The notes under the pieces are model-generated. The model was not told the DNA's origin. It did not search any database and saw only the letters and a program-made list of their open reading frames with translations. Shown here piece after piece: positions 34,735 through 43,789 of a DNA stretch of 64,000 bases (position 1 is the stretch's first letter; the number at the start of each line of letters is the position of its first letter). A program made the position numbers and the translations under genes. Source of the DNA: Achromobacter sp. MYb9 (GTDB lineage Bacteria > Pseudomonadota > Gammaproteobacteria > Burkholderiales > Burkholderiaceae_B); the NCBI RefSeq assembly GCF_002975275.1, contig NZ_PCOQ01000007.1, forward strand, positions 124,001 to 188,000. The letters run 5' to 3'.

Positions 34735-35301
34735 TCAGGTTGCCTCATGTGCTGGTCGGGGGGGCGCTGTGCCTTGACGGGCCTGGACCGCTGCGTACAT
34801 CCAGTAATCACGCGCCTGGCCGCGCACCTTGCGGTACTGATGCAGCACGCCTTCGCACTGCATTCCTATTCGTTCCAGGACGGCGATGGACGAGGCATTG
34901 CTGTCAAGGACGGTGGCCTGGATGCGTTGGAGGTCCATGGCATCGTGCGCCCAATTCACGACGGCACGCGCGGCGTGCGTTGCCAGGCCGCGGCCTTGGT
35001 AACGCGGGTCAAGGTCATAGGCTAGTTCAGCTCTTCCATGCGCGCGAGCTATTTCGTTTAAACCCACCGTGCCTAAAAGGCTGCCATTTGCCTCCACAAT
35101 GGCCCAGCGGAGGCCTTCACCGCCTTCGACATAACCGTTGATTAGCGTTGCGAGCGCCGCCGGGCTGATATCGCCCCAACTGGTATGTGCAATAACGCCG
35201 GGACGATTCAGGTACGCCGACCACGCCGCAGCGTCATGGATTTGAAGCGGCCGTAAATAGGCTGCGAGTGCGCTGGGTAATGCGGGCGGTGTTGCGGTCA
35301 T
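34735..35301 (-). CDS. GNAT acetyltransferase, RimJ/RimL-like
   Basis: A 188-residue acetyltransferase with the acetyl-CoA loop DPRYQGRGLATHAARAVVNWA (motif A, about residues 97-117) and the motif B segment NASSIAVLERIGMQCEGVL. This places it in the RimJ/RimL group that acetylates protein N-termini, amino acids or small amines. It leads a two-gene unit with the small cupin. The substrate is unknown. Confidence 0.9.
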   Translation of the reverse strand: MTATPPALPSALAAYLRPLQIHDAAAWSAYLNRPGVIAHTSWGDISPAALATLINGYVEGGEGLRWAIVEANGSLLGTVGLNEIARAHGRAELAYDLDPRYQGRGLATHAARAVVNWAHDAMDLQRIQATVLDSNASSIAVLERIGMQCEGVLHQYRKVRGQARDYWMYAAVQARQGTAPPRPAHEAT

Positions 35302-35527
35302 GGCATGTGTTGCTGCGGCCGAGAGCCGGTTCGGGGTTTTGACGGGGGTGCGGTGAACGTTAGCATCTGACGCCCGGTTCCGGGCGGCGCCGGCCCGGGC
35401 TGGTCATAAGCAAACCATTATTCGGCCATCAAGAAACGGAGTTTTTCTCTTATAGGTATGAACCACAATTCATACCGGCCGCCCCAAAGCCTGGGCGAAG
35501 CTGGAAACAGAACAGAAGAGGACGACG

Positions 35528-35895
35528 ATGGAATCGGTGTATCTGGTGGTGGCGCTGGGCGCGGTGGTCGCCGGTTTCGTCCAGGGATTGTCGGGGTTTG
35601 CCTTCGGGCTGGTGGCCATGTCGTTCTGGGCGTGGGCGTTGGAGCCGCGCCTGGCGGCCACGCTTGCGGTGTTCGGCGCGTTGGTGGGTCAGGTGTTGGC
35701 GGCCGTTACGGTCCGGCGCGGGTTCAACTTGAAATTGCTGCTGCCTTTCGTGTTGGGCGGCCTGGCCGGTATTCCACTGGGCGTGGCGGTGCTGCCCCAT
35801 CTGGACATGGACGGGTTCAAGGCGTTGCTGGGCGGGCGACGGGGATCGTGACGCGGGACATGCTACCGATGTTCGCCATCGTGGCGCCGGCGTGA
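35528..35895 (+). pseudogene. TauE/SafE-family exporter remnant with internal deletion
   Basis: The first 98 codons (35528-35821) encode three typical TauE/SafE helices, starting ESVYLVVALGAVVAGFVQGLSGFAFG. After LPHLDMDGFKALLGG the original frame ends in a short unrelated tail, while another frame encodes ATGIVTRDMLPMFAIVAPA, a segment from much later in this family. So roughly half the gene is missing between the two pieces and the C-terminal helices are lost before the LysR gene. It is not a working exporter. An ATG with a moderate upstream GAC-rich region opens the frame. Confidence 0.65.
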
Positions 35896-35900
35896 CGGCG

Positions 35901-36848
35901 TTATCGCGCTGCGGGCGCTTGCGCCGTCACGGCGTCGGTCGATGCGGGTGCATAAGGCCCCATCAATTCCGTGACCCAATCGATGAACAGGCGCAGCTTG
36001 GCGCTGACGTGCCGGTTCGGTGGAAACGCGATGGTCAGCGGCATCGGGTCCAGGCGCCAGTCCTCGAACAGCGGCACCAACGCGCTGCGTGTCAGGTAGG
36101 GCTCGGCCATGTAATGCGGCAGCCACAGTACGCCCAATCCCGCCAGCCCGGCTGCCAGGTAGGCGTTACCGTCATCCACCGCCAGCACATAGCGGCCGTG
36201 CACGTTCACGCTTTCGTCACCGCGGTGCATGGCGTAGGGAAAGGCGCGGCCCAGACGCGACCATAGATAGCCGACGATGCGGTGGTGCGTGTCTTCCAGT
36301 TCTTGCGGGTGCGCCGGCAGACCGGCGCGCTCGAGATAGGCGGGGGCGGCGTAGACGCCCAGCCGCAGATCGGCAACGCGGCGCGCCATCAGCGACCGGT
36401 CGGTGATCTCGCCGCCGCGCACCACGCAATCCACGTTCTCGCCAAGGATATCCACGATGCGGTCGCTGACGCCCATGTCCAGTTGGATGTCGGGATAGCG
36501 CGCGTGGAACGCGGGCAGGGCGGGGATCAGGATCATGCGCGCCAGCGGACTGGGCACGTCCACGCGCAAACGGCCCCGCGGCGCGGCCGACGCGGCGGAC
36601 AGGCCGGTTTCGGCATCATCCATGTCGGCCAGCAATTTGACGACGCGTTCGTAATACGCGGCGCCGTCCGCGGTGACGGCGACGCGACGCGTCGTGCGGT
36701 TCAGCAGTTTGACGCGCAGGCGGGCTTCCAGCTGCTGCACCAGTTGCGTGACGCTGGTCTTGCTCATGTGCAGCGTTTGCGCCGCCTTGGTGAAGCTGCC
36801 GGCTTCCACCACGCGGGCGAATGCCTGCATCGCATCGAATCGGTCCAT
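35901..36848 (-). CDS. LysR-family regulator
   Basis: A 315-residue LysR protein of the large group starting MDRFDAMQAFARVVEAGSFTKAA, with HTH MSKTSVTQLVQQLEARL and an effector domain from about 90 onward. It has a 20-residue Ala/Pro-rich tail. It is divergent from a RidA-family gene, and a perfect dyad lies between, so RidA is its probable target. The effector is unknown. Confidence 0.9.
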   Translation of the reverse strand: MDRFDAMQAFARVVEAGSFTKAAQTLHMSKTSVTQLVQQLEARLRVKLLNRTTRRVAVTADGAAYYERVVKLLADMDDAETGLSAASAAPRGRLRVDVPSPLARMILIPALPAFHARYPDIQLDMGVSDRIVDILGENVDCVVRGGEITDRSLMARRVADLRLGVYAAPAYLERAGLPAHPQELEDTHHRIVGYLWSRLGRAFPYAMHRGDESVNVHGRYVLAVDDGNAYLAAGLAGLGVLWLPHYMAEPYLTRSALVPLFEDWRLDPMPLTIAFPPNRHVSAKLRLFIDWVTELMGPYAPASTDAVTAQAPAAR

Positions 36849-36879
36849 AGCGGCTCCAGGAGGTGGCGCGGGGTTGCGG

Positions 36880-36902
36880 ACTGTTTGGATTCTACAAACA
36901 GT
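36880..36902. promoter_or_regulatory. LysR operator candidate ACTGTTTG-N7-CAAACAGT
   Basis: A perfect dyad with 8-base arms and a 7-base spacer lies 32 bases upstream of the LysR start and about 100 bases upstream of ridA. Its length and T-N11-A character fit a LysR box. Confidence 0.65.
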
Positions 36903-37000
36903 GATGGACAGTATTGCCCGTTTATCGGCGCCCGGCGGATCTCTACAGTGAACCCATCGTTAACCACGGGCCGCTTCCGGCCCATTGATGGAGATGACCG

Positions 37001-37399
37001 ATGGCAACCCGCGACGTCGTTTTTCCGCCTGGCCGCCAGGCGCTTTATGAACGTAACCGCTATTCGCCGGCGATCCGGTCCAATGGCTTCCTGTTTGTCT
37101 CGGGGCAGGTAGGCAGCCGCGAAGACGGCTCGCCGGAACCCGAGCTTCAAACGCAGGCGAGGCGGGCGTTTGAAAACCTGAACGCCGTCTTGAAGGCGGC
37201 AGGCTGCACGTTCGACGATGTGGTCGACGTGACGGTCTTCATGGTCGACCCGCAGTCCAAGTTTGAAACGCTCTGGCAAGTGGTGCCGGAATACTGGGGC
37301 CAGGCGCCGTATCCGGCCTTGACCGCGGTGGGCGTGACGTGGCTGTACGGGTTCGACTTCGAGATCAAGGTGATCGCGAAATTGCCAGAGCCGGCGTAG
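37001..37399 (+). CDS. RidA-family (YjgF/UK114) protein
   Basis: A 132-residue RidA-fold protein that forms trimers and either deaminates reactive enamine/imine intermediates or acts in catabolic pathways. The segments SPAIRSNGFLFVSGQVG, QARRAFENLNAVLKAAGC and VDVTVFMVD are typical. The final signature deviates (AVGVTWLYGFDFEIKVIA), without the Arg that canonical RidA uses to bind the substrate carboxylate, so it belongs to a different subgroup. GGAG precedes ATG 37001. Confidence 0.88.
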   Translation: MATRDVVFPPGRQALYERNRYSPAIRSNGFLFVSGQVGSREDGSPEPELQTQARRAFENLNAVLKAAGCTFDDVVDVTVFMVDPQSKFETLWQVVPEYWGQAPYPALTAVGVTWLYGFDFEIKVIAKLPEPA

Positions 37400-37415
37400 C
37401 GCTGACCCGCCGCGT

Positions 37416-37988
37416 TTACTTCTTCACCACGTAGTTGTTCGCTTCGTTTTCGCCCGCCCACTTGCGCAGCGATGCGATGAACTCCGGGCATACGTTGCCG
37501 TCGACGCTGGAACTGACGATGACGCTGTTCTGCATCCGCATCAGCACGGTGCATTCGTAGACCCGCGAACGGTTCTGGTAGTGGCCGGTGGTGTTGGTCT
37601 GGAAAACGGGCGTGGCGGCGCTGGTGTTGGTGGCGGGAATCATGCCGACCACCTGCTGGCTGGAGCCGGTGGTGACCCATTCCGTGTAGGGGGCGGTCTG
37701 ATAGTCGGACCACTCCAGCTCCACTTCGTTGCCCACGACGCGCGTCTTCGACGGCTCGCCCAATGCGGCGATGGCGTCATTGATCGAGCGGCCTTCCATG
37801 TTCTTGGCCACGTTCACGCTGGGCGAGAACGACAGGCCCGACTTGAACACATTGCCTAGCGAAGGAAGCGAGGAACTGCCGCCGGTGGGCATCGGCGCGC
37901 ATCCCGAGAGCGCGGCCGCAGCGGCAATCAGGCTGGCCGGCAGCCAGAGCGGCGTGCGGCGGGTTGGAGAGGGCTGGGACGACTTCAT
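37416..37988 (-). CDS. Putative lipoprotein of unknown function
   Basis: A 190-residue protein with a lipoprotein signal: a basic start, a hydrophobic stretch and the lipobox AALSGC (Cys about 30). The mature part is rich in Ser, Thr and Asn in its first half, and has ECTVLMRMQNSVIVSSSVDGNVC, where two cysteines could pair. INDAIAALGEPSK resembles segments of small outer-membrane-assembly-like (SmpA/BamE-type) modules, but this is weak. Function unknown. Confidence 0.7.
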   Translation of the reverse strand: MKSSQPSPTRRTPLWLPASLIAAAAALSGCAPMPTGGSSSLPSLGNVFKSGLSFSPSVNVAKNMEGRSINDAIAALGEPSKTRVVGNEVELEWSDYQTAPYTEWVTTGSSQQVVGMIPATNTSAATPVFQTNTTGHYQNRSRVYECTVLMRMQNSVIVSSSVDGNVCPEFIASLRKWAGENEANNYVVKK

Positions 37989-38280
37989 GGCGTGCTGTCG
38001 ATGCTCCGTGGCAGGTCAAGGTGGCTCAACGCGTTTTGTTTCTTTTCGTGACAGGCTTCTGGCCCGTCTGCGGCGCACGCCCGGGAGTGCAGGGGACGGA
38101 CGTTGATGGCGCGCTTACGAAAAGTTCGACATTTTTACCGGAAATCGGGGCCAGTATCGCCCTTGATCTGTGTGAAATTTGTTACGTAATATGCCGACTG
38201 GGGAGATTCCCAGGGGGACGGACCACAAGGGCTTCTTGCTAAGATCGTCCCCGCTCTCCACTCGACCCCTTACACCGACG

Positions 38281-39114
38281 ATGATGCCTGCTCGATTTTT
38301 TCCTTTGATCCGCGCTGCATTCGCTGCTCTTGCTTTGGTGGCGGGCCTGGCCTCCGCCTCGGCGCAGGCGCAAAACGCCTATGGCGGTATGGCGACAGAC
38401 GGCGACCACACCAAGGTCTACTCGGTGGCGCCGGAAAAAAACAAGCAATGGGCCGAAATGGCGGCCATCGCGGAGTGCAAGCGCGCGGGGGGAAAAGGGT
38501 GCAAGACGCTGACCACCTTCTGGGACAGCTGCATGGTTTATGCGCGCAATTCGCGCCAGGATCTGTTCCCGGGCAATAGCGTGGCGCCCGAAATGGCGGC
38601 CAAGAAGGCCATGCGCCGTTGCACGGCCGGCAGCCCGGACGGCAACTGCCGGTTGACTTCCCTGCCGGTGTGCGCGGGCCCGGGCTATAGCGCCGAAGAC
38701 CTGGCGGCCGCCAAGCGGGCCAAACCCGCTGACATAGAGGCGCTGTCCGCCAAGCTGGACAGCCGCGCCTACTGGGGCGCCGTGGCGGAAAACGCTGATG
38801 GCGGGGCGGTCTATTCGGATGGTTATCCCTCCGAGGACGAGGCGATCAATACGTTGCTGAAGTGGGAAGACTGCAAGGACTGCCGCAAGCTCCTGACTTA
38901 TAAGGACACCTGCGTCGGCATCGCCTGGATCAAGGGCAGCGAAGGCCGGGGTACGCGCTTTACCGCGTTGAACCCCGACTCCGTTTCGGCGCGCGAAGCG
39001 TCCCGCGAGACCTGCACGGCCAAGACCGGCGCGCCTGCCTGCGTGGCGATGGTGCGGTGCTCGGGCCGTGCCTATATGGACGGCTACAAGGGCCAGGACG
39101 CCAAGTCGCAATAA
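38281..39114 (+). CDS. Exported protein with two DUF4189-like repeats
   Basis: A 277-residue secreted protein with signal peptide ending near AQA (about 31). Two similar cysteine-rich units follow (about 32-140 and 158-275). Each has an early Trp or Tyr, an Ala-rich helix, then cysteine pairs: ECKRAGGKGCKTLTTFWDSC in the first unit and DCKDCRKLLTYKDTC in the second. This is the DUF4189 arrangement, a small disulfide-bonded periplasmic module of unknown role. Tandem ATG codons begin the gene; the 292-base region upstream (37989-38280) holds two divergent promoters at most and no recognisable gene. A terminator-like hairpin follows. Confidence 0.75.
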   Translation: MMPARFFPLIRAAFAALALVAGLASASAQAQNAYGGMATDGDHTKVYSVAPEKNKQWAEMAAIAECKRAGGKGCKTLTTFWDSCMVYARNSRQDLFPGNSVAPEMAAKKAMRRCTAGSPDGNCRLTSLPVCAGPGYSAEDLAAAKRAKPADIEALSAKLDSRAYWGAVAENADGGAVYSDGYPSEDEAINTLLKWEDCKDCRKLLTYKDTCVGIAWIKGSEGRGTRFTALNPDSVSAREASRETCTAKTGAPACVAMVRCSGRAYMDGYKGQDAKSQ

Positions 39115-39120
39115 GGGTCT

Positions 39121-39166
39121 GCGGGGCAAGCCGGCCTCTGCGCCGGCCTGCGGCCCCGCTTATTTG
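39121..39166 (+). terminator. Hairpin with T-rich tail after the DUF4189 gene
   Basis: Outer arms GCGGGGC and GCCCCGC (39121-39127, 39153-39159) enclose an inner GCCGGC/GCCGGC stem, followed by TTATTT. It lies between convergent genes and can stop transcription of the DUF4189 gene. Confidence 0.6.
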
Positions 39167-40158
39167 TCCAGCCAGGGCGCCTGCTTCCACAACGTCTGGA
39201 ATTCTGCTTCGCCCGCGGCAAGTTCCCGGGCGTAGTCGGCAGGGGGCAGGTAGCGCAGCGGCGCGAACATGTCCCGGGCCTTGGTCTGGAACTCCGGATC
39301 GTCCAGCGTGCGCTTGACGGCGTCCACCAGCTTGCCCCGCACTTCCGCCGGCAAGCCCTTGGGCGCGGCCAGGCCCCGCAGGGATGCCAGTTCAACGTCG
39401 TACCCCTGTTCCTTGAAGGTGGGCACATCCGGCAGCGCCGCTGAGCGCGCCTTGCCCATCTGGCCAAGGAAACGCAGCGGGGTACCGCCTTTCTGATATT
39501 GCAGCGCCTCGCCGACATTGATCGCGCCGATGGTGATTTCTCCGCCCGCCAAGGCGCCGCGCACTTCGCCGGCGCCCTTGTACGGGATGTGGCTGAGCTT
39601 CACGCCCGAGGCGCGCTCGAAACGCAGCATGGCCAGATGGTCGTCCGACCCCGTGCCGGTCGTGCCCACCGTGACTTTGCCCGGATTCTTCTTGGCATAG
39701 GCCGACAGATCGGCCAGCGTCTTCATCTCGTTGTCGCTGCGCACGGTGAAGGCGCCCGGATCGTCGATCAGGTTGCCCAGCAAGTCGTAGCTTTGCCATG
39801 TGAAATTGGACTTGCGCTCGATGGGGATGGTCAGCATGTTGGGCGTGTTGATGAAGCCGATGGTGTAGCCGTCAGGCTGCGCGCGGGCCAACTCCGTGAA
39901 ACCAATGGCGCCGCCGGCGCCGGGGCGGTTCAACACCACGATGCGGGCATCGTTGCCCAGGTACTTCTGCAGGAACGGCGCCATCATGCGCGCCACCAGG
40001 TCCGTGCCGCCGCCGGGCCCATAGGACACGATCAGGTTGATGGGGCGTTCCGGGTAGCCGGCGGCGATGGCCGTGCCGCCAAAGATCGCGGCGCCCGACA
40101 GGAGGGCGGCGGACGCCGCCAGGACGCGCAGCGTGCGGCGCTTGTTGGGTTGTTGCAT
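39160..40158 (-). CDS. Bug-family periplasmic receptor (TctC type)
   Basis: A 332-residue secreted receptor. A signal peptide ends near AIA (about 33), followed by INLIVSYGPGGGTDLVAR, LNRPGAGGAIG, AQPDGYT and HIPYKGAGEVRGAL, the ligand loops of the Bug family. GAGGAGA precedes the ATG. It lies downstream of a D-2-hydroxyacid dehydrogenase on the same strand, about 100 bases away, so a hydroxy acid is a plausible ligand. No TctA/TctB genes are present. Confidence 0.9.
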   Translation of the reverse strand: MQQPNKRRTLRVLAASAALLSGAAIFGGTAIAAGYPERPINLIVSYGPGGGTDLVARMMAPFLQKYLGNDARIVVLNRPGAGGAIGFTELARAQPDGYTIGFINTPNMLTIPIERKSNFTWQSYDLLGNLIDDPGAFTVRSDNEMKTLADLSAYAKKNPGKVTVGTTGTGSDDHLAMLRFERASGVKLSHIPYKGAGEVRGALAGGEITIGAINVGEALQYQKGGTPLRFLGQMGKARSAALPDVPTFKEQGYDVELASLRGLAAPKGLPAEVRGKLVDAVKRTLDDPEFQTKARDMFAPLRYLPPADYARELAAGEAEFQTLWKQAPWLDK

Positions 40159-40260
40159 GTTGTCTCCTCAAGGGATGGGTCGGCGGCTTGATGCCGCGCT
40201 GTTTTATCAGGGGCCGCAACGCGGGGAAGGCGCGGCGGGGACTGCACGATTTCAGTGGGG

Positions 40261-41316
40261 CTACGGCTTCAGTGCGGCGATGCGTGCGGCCGCGATCGGC
40301 CAGACTTCGGGGTTGACCAGTTGCGGGGGGCGTTCGCCGCGCAGCATCGCGATCAGTTGCGTGGCGGACGACTGCGCGACATTGCGACGGGCCTCGTGGG
40401 TGACGCCCGCGGTATGGAACGTAGCGACCACATTGGGCAAGCCCAGCAGCGGCGCGTCGCGCGGGGGCGGCTCTTGCTGCCAGACGTCCAGGCCCGCGCC
40501 GCGCAGATGGCCGCCGTGCAAGGCGTCGTACAGCGCCGCTTCGTCATGGATGCCGCCGCGCGCGGTCGAGAGGAATACGGCGCCCGGTTTCATGGCGGCG
40601 AACGCGCGCGCATCGATCAGGCCGCGCGTGGTCGCGTCCAGTGGACAATGCAGCGATACGACATCGGATTGCGCCAGCAGGTCGGCAAGCGACACGGGTT
40701 CGGCGCCGCGCTGGCGGATGGTGTCGGCATCCAGCAGCGGATCGTGCGCGATTACCCGCATGCCGAAGCCTTGCGCGATGCGCGCGACCCGCGACCCGAT
40801 CTGTCCGATCCCCACCAGGCCGATCACCGTGCCGTGGATCTCGTGACCCATCAGGTCTTCACGGGAAAAGCCGGTGTCGTGGCGCAGGCGCTGGTGGGAT
40901 TCGACCACGCGGCGCTGCACGGCCAGCAGCAGCGCGTAGGTGTGTTCGGCGACGGATGCGGCGTTGCCGCCCGCCTGGTTCACCACGGCGATGCCGGCCG
41001 CCGTGCAGGCCGGCACGTCCACCGTGTCGTACCCCGCGCCGCCGGACGACACGCAAACCAGATCGGGACACTGGGCGATCAGCGCGGCGTTCACGAACCA
41101 TTGGGGCGGCAGTTCGTCTTTTGCGGCGGACACGTGATAGGCGTGGGCCGTCTTCAGGCCTGCCAGCGTGCGCGCATCGTCGCCGCGCGCCGGCAGCACC
41201 GACAAGCCGATGCCGGGCGCCGCACCAATGAGCTGGTCGAACACGGGGTTCAGCCACAGGTCCAGCCGGCAAAGGCGTTTGGGGAAGTCTTGCGGGGGGG
41301 AACCGATATCCGGCAT
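40261..41316 (-). CDS. D-isomer-specific 2-hydroxyacid dehydrogenase
   Basis: A 351-residue NAD(P)-dependent dehydrogenase. The Rossmann motif GIGQIG is at 169-174, and the catalytic set is complete: Arg in STARGG (253), Glu in DVWQQEP (282) and His in FHTAGV (301). It interconverts a 2-keto acid and a D-2-hydroxy acid in the cytoplasm. Its neighbours are a Bug receptor, a LysR regulator and an FMN-dependent alpha-hydroxyacid oxidase, so the region may handle one hydroxy acid in two ways. The side chain specificity is unknown. Confidence 0.92.
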   Translation of the reverse strand: MPDIGSPPQDFPKRLCRLDLWLNPVFDQLIGAAPGIGLSVLPARGDDARTLAGLKTAHAYHVSAAKDELPPQWFVNAALIAQCPDLVCVSSGGAGYDTVDVPACTAAGIAVVNQAGGNAASVAEHTYALLLAVQRRVVESHQRLRHDTGFSREDLMGHEIHGTVIGLVGIGQIGSRVARIAQGFGMRVIAHDPLLDADTIRQRGAEPVSLADLLAQSDVVSLHCPLDATTRGLIDARAFAAMKPGAVFLSTARGGIHDEAALYDALHGGHLRGAGLDVWQQEPPPRDAPLLGLPNVVATFHTAGVTHEARRNVAQSSATQLIAMLRGERPPQLVNPEVWPIAAARIAALKP

Positions 41317-41434
41317 TGCGCGTCGTCTCCGTCTAGGGGCGTAGGGTGTCGAGGCGACTCTACGCGCGCCAAAACCGGAGATAAAGCGAATAATTTTCTA
41401 AGCCAAGGGCGAAATTTAGTAAACGATAGCGCCG

Positions 41435-42334
41435 TCAGACCATGCCGGCCGGCGCGTCGAAGTCCAGCGTGTCTTGCGCCAACGTGCGCAGGCTTTCCAG
41501 CATGGGTCGCGTATCGTCCCGCCGCCATTGGAAGGTGTAGGGCAGGGGACGCAACGGCGCCATGCCGGGCAAGCGGTGCAGGTCGCCGCGCTGGATCAGG
41601 ATGCGCGCCCAGGCGGTGGGCAGGAAACCCAGCCCCAGGCCCTGGCGCAGCATGCCGGCGATGGCGCCCCAGCTGTTGCAGCATTGGGTGCGGCCCGGGG
41701 ACACGCCTTGTTCGGTCAACCAGTCGTCCAGCATGCGGATCACGCCCGAGCTTTGCGGCTGCGTGATCAGGGTCAGCCCGGGCAGGTCGGCGGGCGTGAC
41801 GGCGGCGGGGTCGGGCACGGCGCGGGATGACGCCACCCATTCAAAGTCCGCGCTGCCGATCAGGTGCGACGCGATGGACGCGCGCGACGACGGGCCGGCG
41901 ATCACGGCGAAATCCAGGTCGCCGTCTTCCAGCCCGCGCTCCACCAGTTCGCCGACACCCACGTAGGGCTCCACCAGCAGATTCGGATGCGCCCGCTGGA
42001 TTTCCTCGATCAGGCGCGGCATCCAGGTGATTGACGTGAGTTCGCCCGCGCCAAACCGGCAGCGCCCGGAATACGTAAGGTTGTTGCTGGCCTGCTGCAT
42101 GAACTGGTCGGCGTTGCGCAGCAGGTCTTTGGCGTGCGGCACCAGTTGCTCGCCCAGCGCAGTTAGCGTGGCGCTGCGTGCGCTGCGGCTGAACAGGTCC
42201 GCGCCGATGGAGGTTTCCAATTCCCCGATGCGCTTGGACAGCGACGACACCGAGATATTCAGCCGGTTGGCGGCGATGGCGAAGTTCTTGCAGGTGGCGG
42301 CCCAGTAGAAGGCTTCAAGTTGCTTTAGCGTCAT
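41435..42334 (-). CDS. LysR-family regulator
   Basis: A 299-residue LysR protein. The HTH appears as LNISVSSLSKRIGELETSIG, and the effector domain includes RCRFGAGELTSITWMP and a GLGLGFLP segment. ATG 42334 places the start directly before MTLKQLEAFYWAATCKNF; an upstream start at 42376 is less likely. It is divergent from the FMN-oxidase gene and is its probable regulator through the dyad at 42436. It could also control the following dehydrogenase and receptor genes on its own strand. Confidence 0.9.
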   Translation of the reverse strand: MTLKQLEAFYWAATCKNFAIAANRLNISVSSLSKRIGELETSIGADLFSRSARSATLTALGEQLVPHAKDLLRNADQFMQQASNNLTYSGRCRFGAGELTSITWMPRLIEEIQRAHPNLLVEPYVGVGELVERGLEDGDLDFAVIAGPSSRASIASHLIGSADFEWVASSRAVPDPAAVTPADLPGLTLITQPQSSGVIRMLDDWLTEQGVSPGRTQCCNSWGAIAGMLRQGLGLGFLPTAWARILIQRGDLHRLPGMAPLRPLPYTFQWRRDDTRPMLESLRTLAQDTLDFDAPAGMV

Positions 42335-42435
42335 GGCGGGTGTCGGGTGGATGTCCGGGTGGGCAAAAGGCTGCAAAGACGGTGGCGGCCGATAGCTAGG
42401 GCGAATAAAAGTGTAATAACCAATATCGATAAAGT

Positions 42436-42451
42436 CACTTTATTCAAAGTG
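42436..42451. promoter_or_regulatory. LysR operator candidate CACTTT-N4-AAAGTG
   Basis: An exact 6-base inverted repeat lies in the divergent region, with a further AAAGTG half-site at 42408-42413. The repeated half-site in a 146-base gap suits a LysR protein that contacts two adjacent sites. Confidence 0.45.
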
Positions 42452-42537
42452 GCGCCCCGCCTATAGTCATCCGCCATCCCATGACCAACGCGGCGGCCCC
42501 AGCCATGGCCGGCCGACCCCCGCACGGAGCCCATGCC

Positions 42538-43695
42538 ATGCCCGACCCCTTGCGCCACCTGCTGAGCCTGCACGATTTCGAGGCGGCCGCGAAGAAGCGC
42601 TTGCCCAAGCCGATCTACGCCTATGTGTCCGGGGCCGTGGAAGACGGCCAATCCGAACGTGGCAACCGGCACGCGTTTTCCCAGTACGGTTTCCGGCCGA
42701 AAGTGCTGGTGGACGTGTCCCGGCGCAGCACGCGCGCCACGGTCTTGGGCCGCGAGTACGCCGCGCCGGTAGGCGTGGCGCCCATGGGCATTTCGGCCTT
42801 GTCCAGCTATCGCGGCGATATTGTGCTGGCCCGCGCCGCGGCCGATGCGGACGTGCCCTGCATCATGAGCGGATCGTCGCTGATCCGGCTGGAGGAAGTG
42901 ATGCAGGCGGCGCCCGGCACCTGGTTCCAGGCCTACCTGCCCGGCGACGACGCGCAGATCGCCGCGTTGATCGACCGCGTGGCGGCGGCCGGGGTGACGA
43001 CGCTGGTGCTGACGGTTGACACGCCGGTTGCCGCCAATCGCGAAAACAATGTGCGCGCGGGATTTTCGACGCCGCTGCGTCCCAGCGCCGGGCTGGCATG
43101 GCAGGGGTTGACGCACCCGCGCTGGTTGTTCGGCACATTCTTGCGCACGCTATGGCGCCACGGTATGCCGCATTTCGAGAACAACTATGCCACGCGCGGC
43201 GCGCCGATCCTATCCGCCAATGTGCTTCGCGACTTCTCGGATCGGGGCCATCTGAATTGGCGGCACGTGGCGGCCATCCGGCGCCGCTGGGCGGGGCGGA
43301 TGGTGATCAAGGGCATTCTGCATCCCGACGATGCGCGGACGGCGCGTGCGCAGGGCATGGACGGCGTGATCGTGTCGAATCATGGGGGGCGTCAGTTGGA
43401 CGGCAGCCTGTCGCCGCTGCAGGCGTTGCCGGCGATCGTGGACGCCGCGGGCGGCATGGATGTGATGCTGGATAGCGGCGTGCGGCGCGGGTCGGACGTC
43501 TTGAAGGCGATGGCGCTGGGCGCGCGCTGCGTCTTCGTGGGGCGGCCCTTCAACTACGCGGCGACGGTGGCGGGGCAGCGCGGCGTGGCGCATGCCATTG
43601 GCCTGATCGTGGAAGAGGTCCGTCGCAATATGGGGTTGCTGGGCGTGGTGGATCTCAAGGCGCTGGATGCGGATTGCGTGATGCGGATTACGTGA
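42538..43695 (+). CDS. FMN-dependent alpha-hydroxyacid oxidase/dehydrogenase (LldD-like)
   Basis: A 385-residue TIM-barrel flavoprotein of the lactate/glycolate/mandelate oxidase family. The FMN-contacting Lys lies in MVIKGIL (258), and the catalytic His and Arg in SNHGGRQLDGS (282 and 285); QAYLPGDD and TVDTPVAANREN are also conserved. It oxidises an L-2-hydroxy acid to its keto acid. ATG 42538 has GGAG nine bases upstream and is preferred over ATG 42481, which lacks a ribosome site. It is under the divergent LysR. The hydroxy acid is unknown. Confidence 0.9.
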   Translation: MPDPLRHLLSLHDFEAAAKKRLPKPIYAYVSGAVEDGQSERGNRHAFSQYGFRPKVLVDVSRRSTRATVLGREYAAPVGVAPMGISALSSYRGDIVLARAAADADVPCIMSGSSLIRLEEVMQAAPGTWFQAYLPGDDAQIAALIDRVAAAGVTTLVLTVDTPVAANRENNVRAGFSTPLRPSAGLAWQGLTHPRWLFGTFLRTLWRHGMPHFENNYATRGAPILSANVLRDFSDRGHLNWRHVAAIRRRWAGRMVIKGILHPDDARTARAQGMDGVIVSNHGGRQLDGSLSPLQALPAIVDAAGGMDVMLDSGVRRGSDVLKAMALGARCVFVGRPFNYAATVAGQRGVAHAIGLIVEEVRRNMGLLGVVDLKALDADCVMRIT

Positions 43696-43789
43696 TGCGG
43701 CTGTCTGGCGCGTAGCCGCCTGCGTCGCCCGCCGGCCTGGCCTAGAATGCGGGCACCTCGTTCATGCGGCGCTGTCCGCCAAGGATGCC

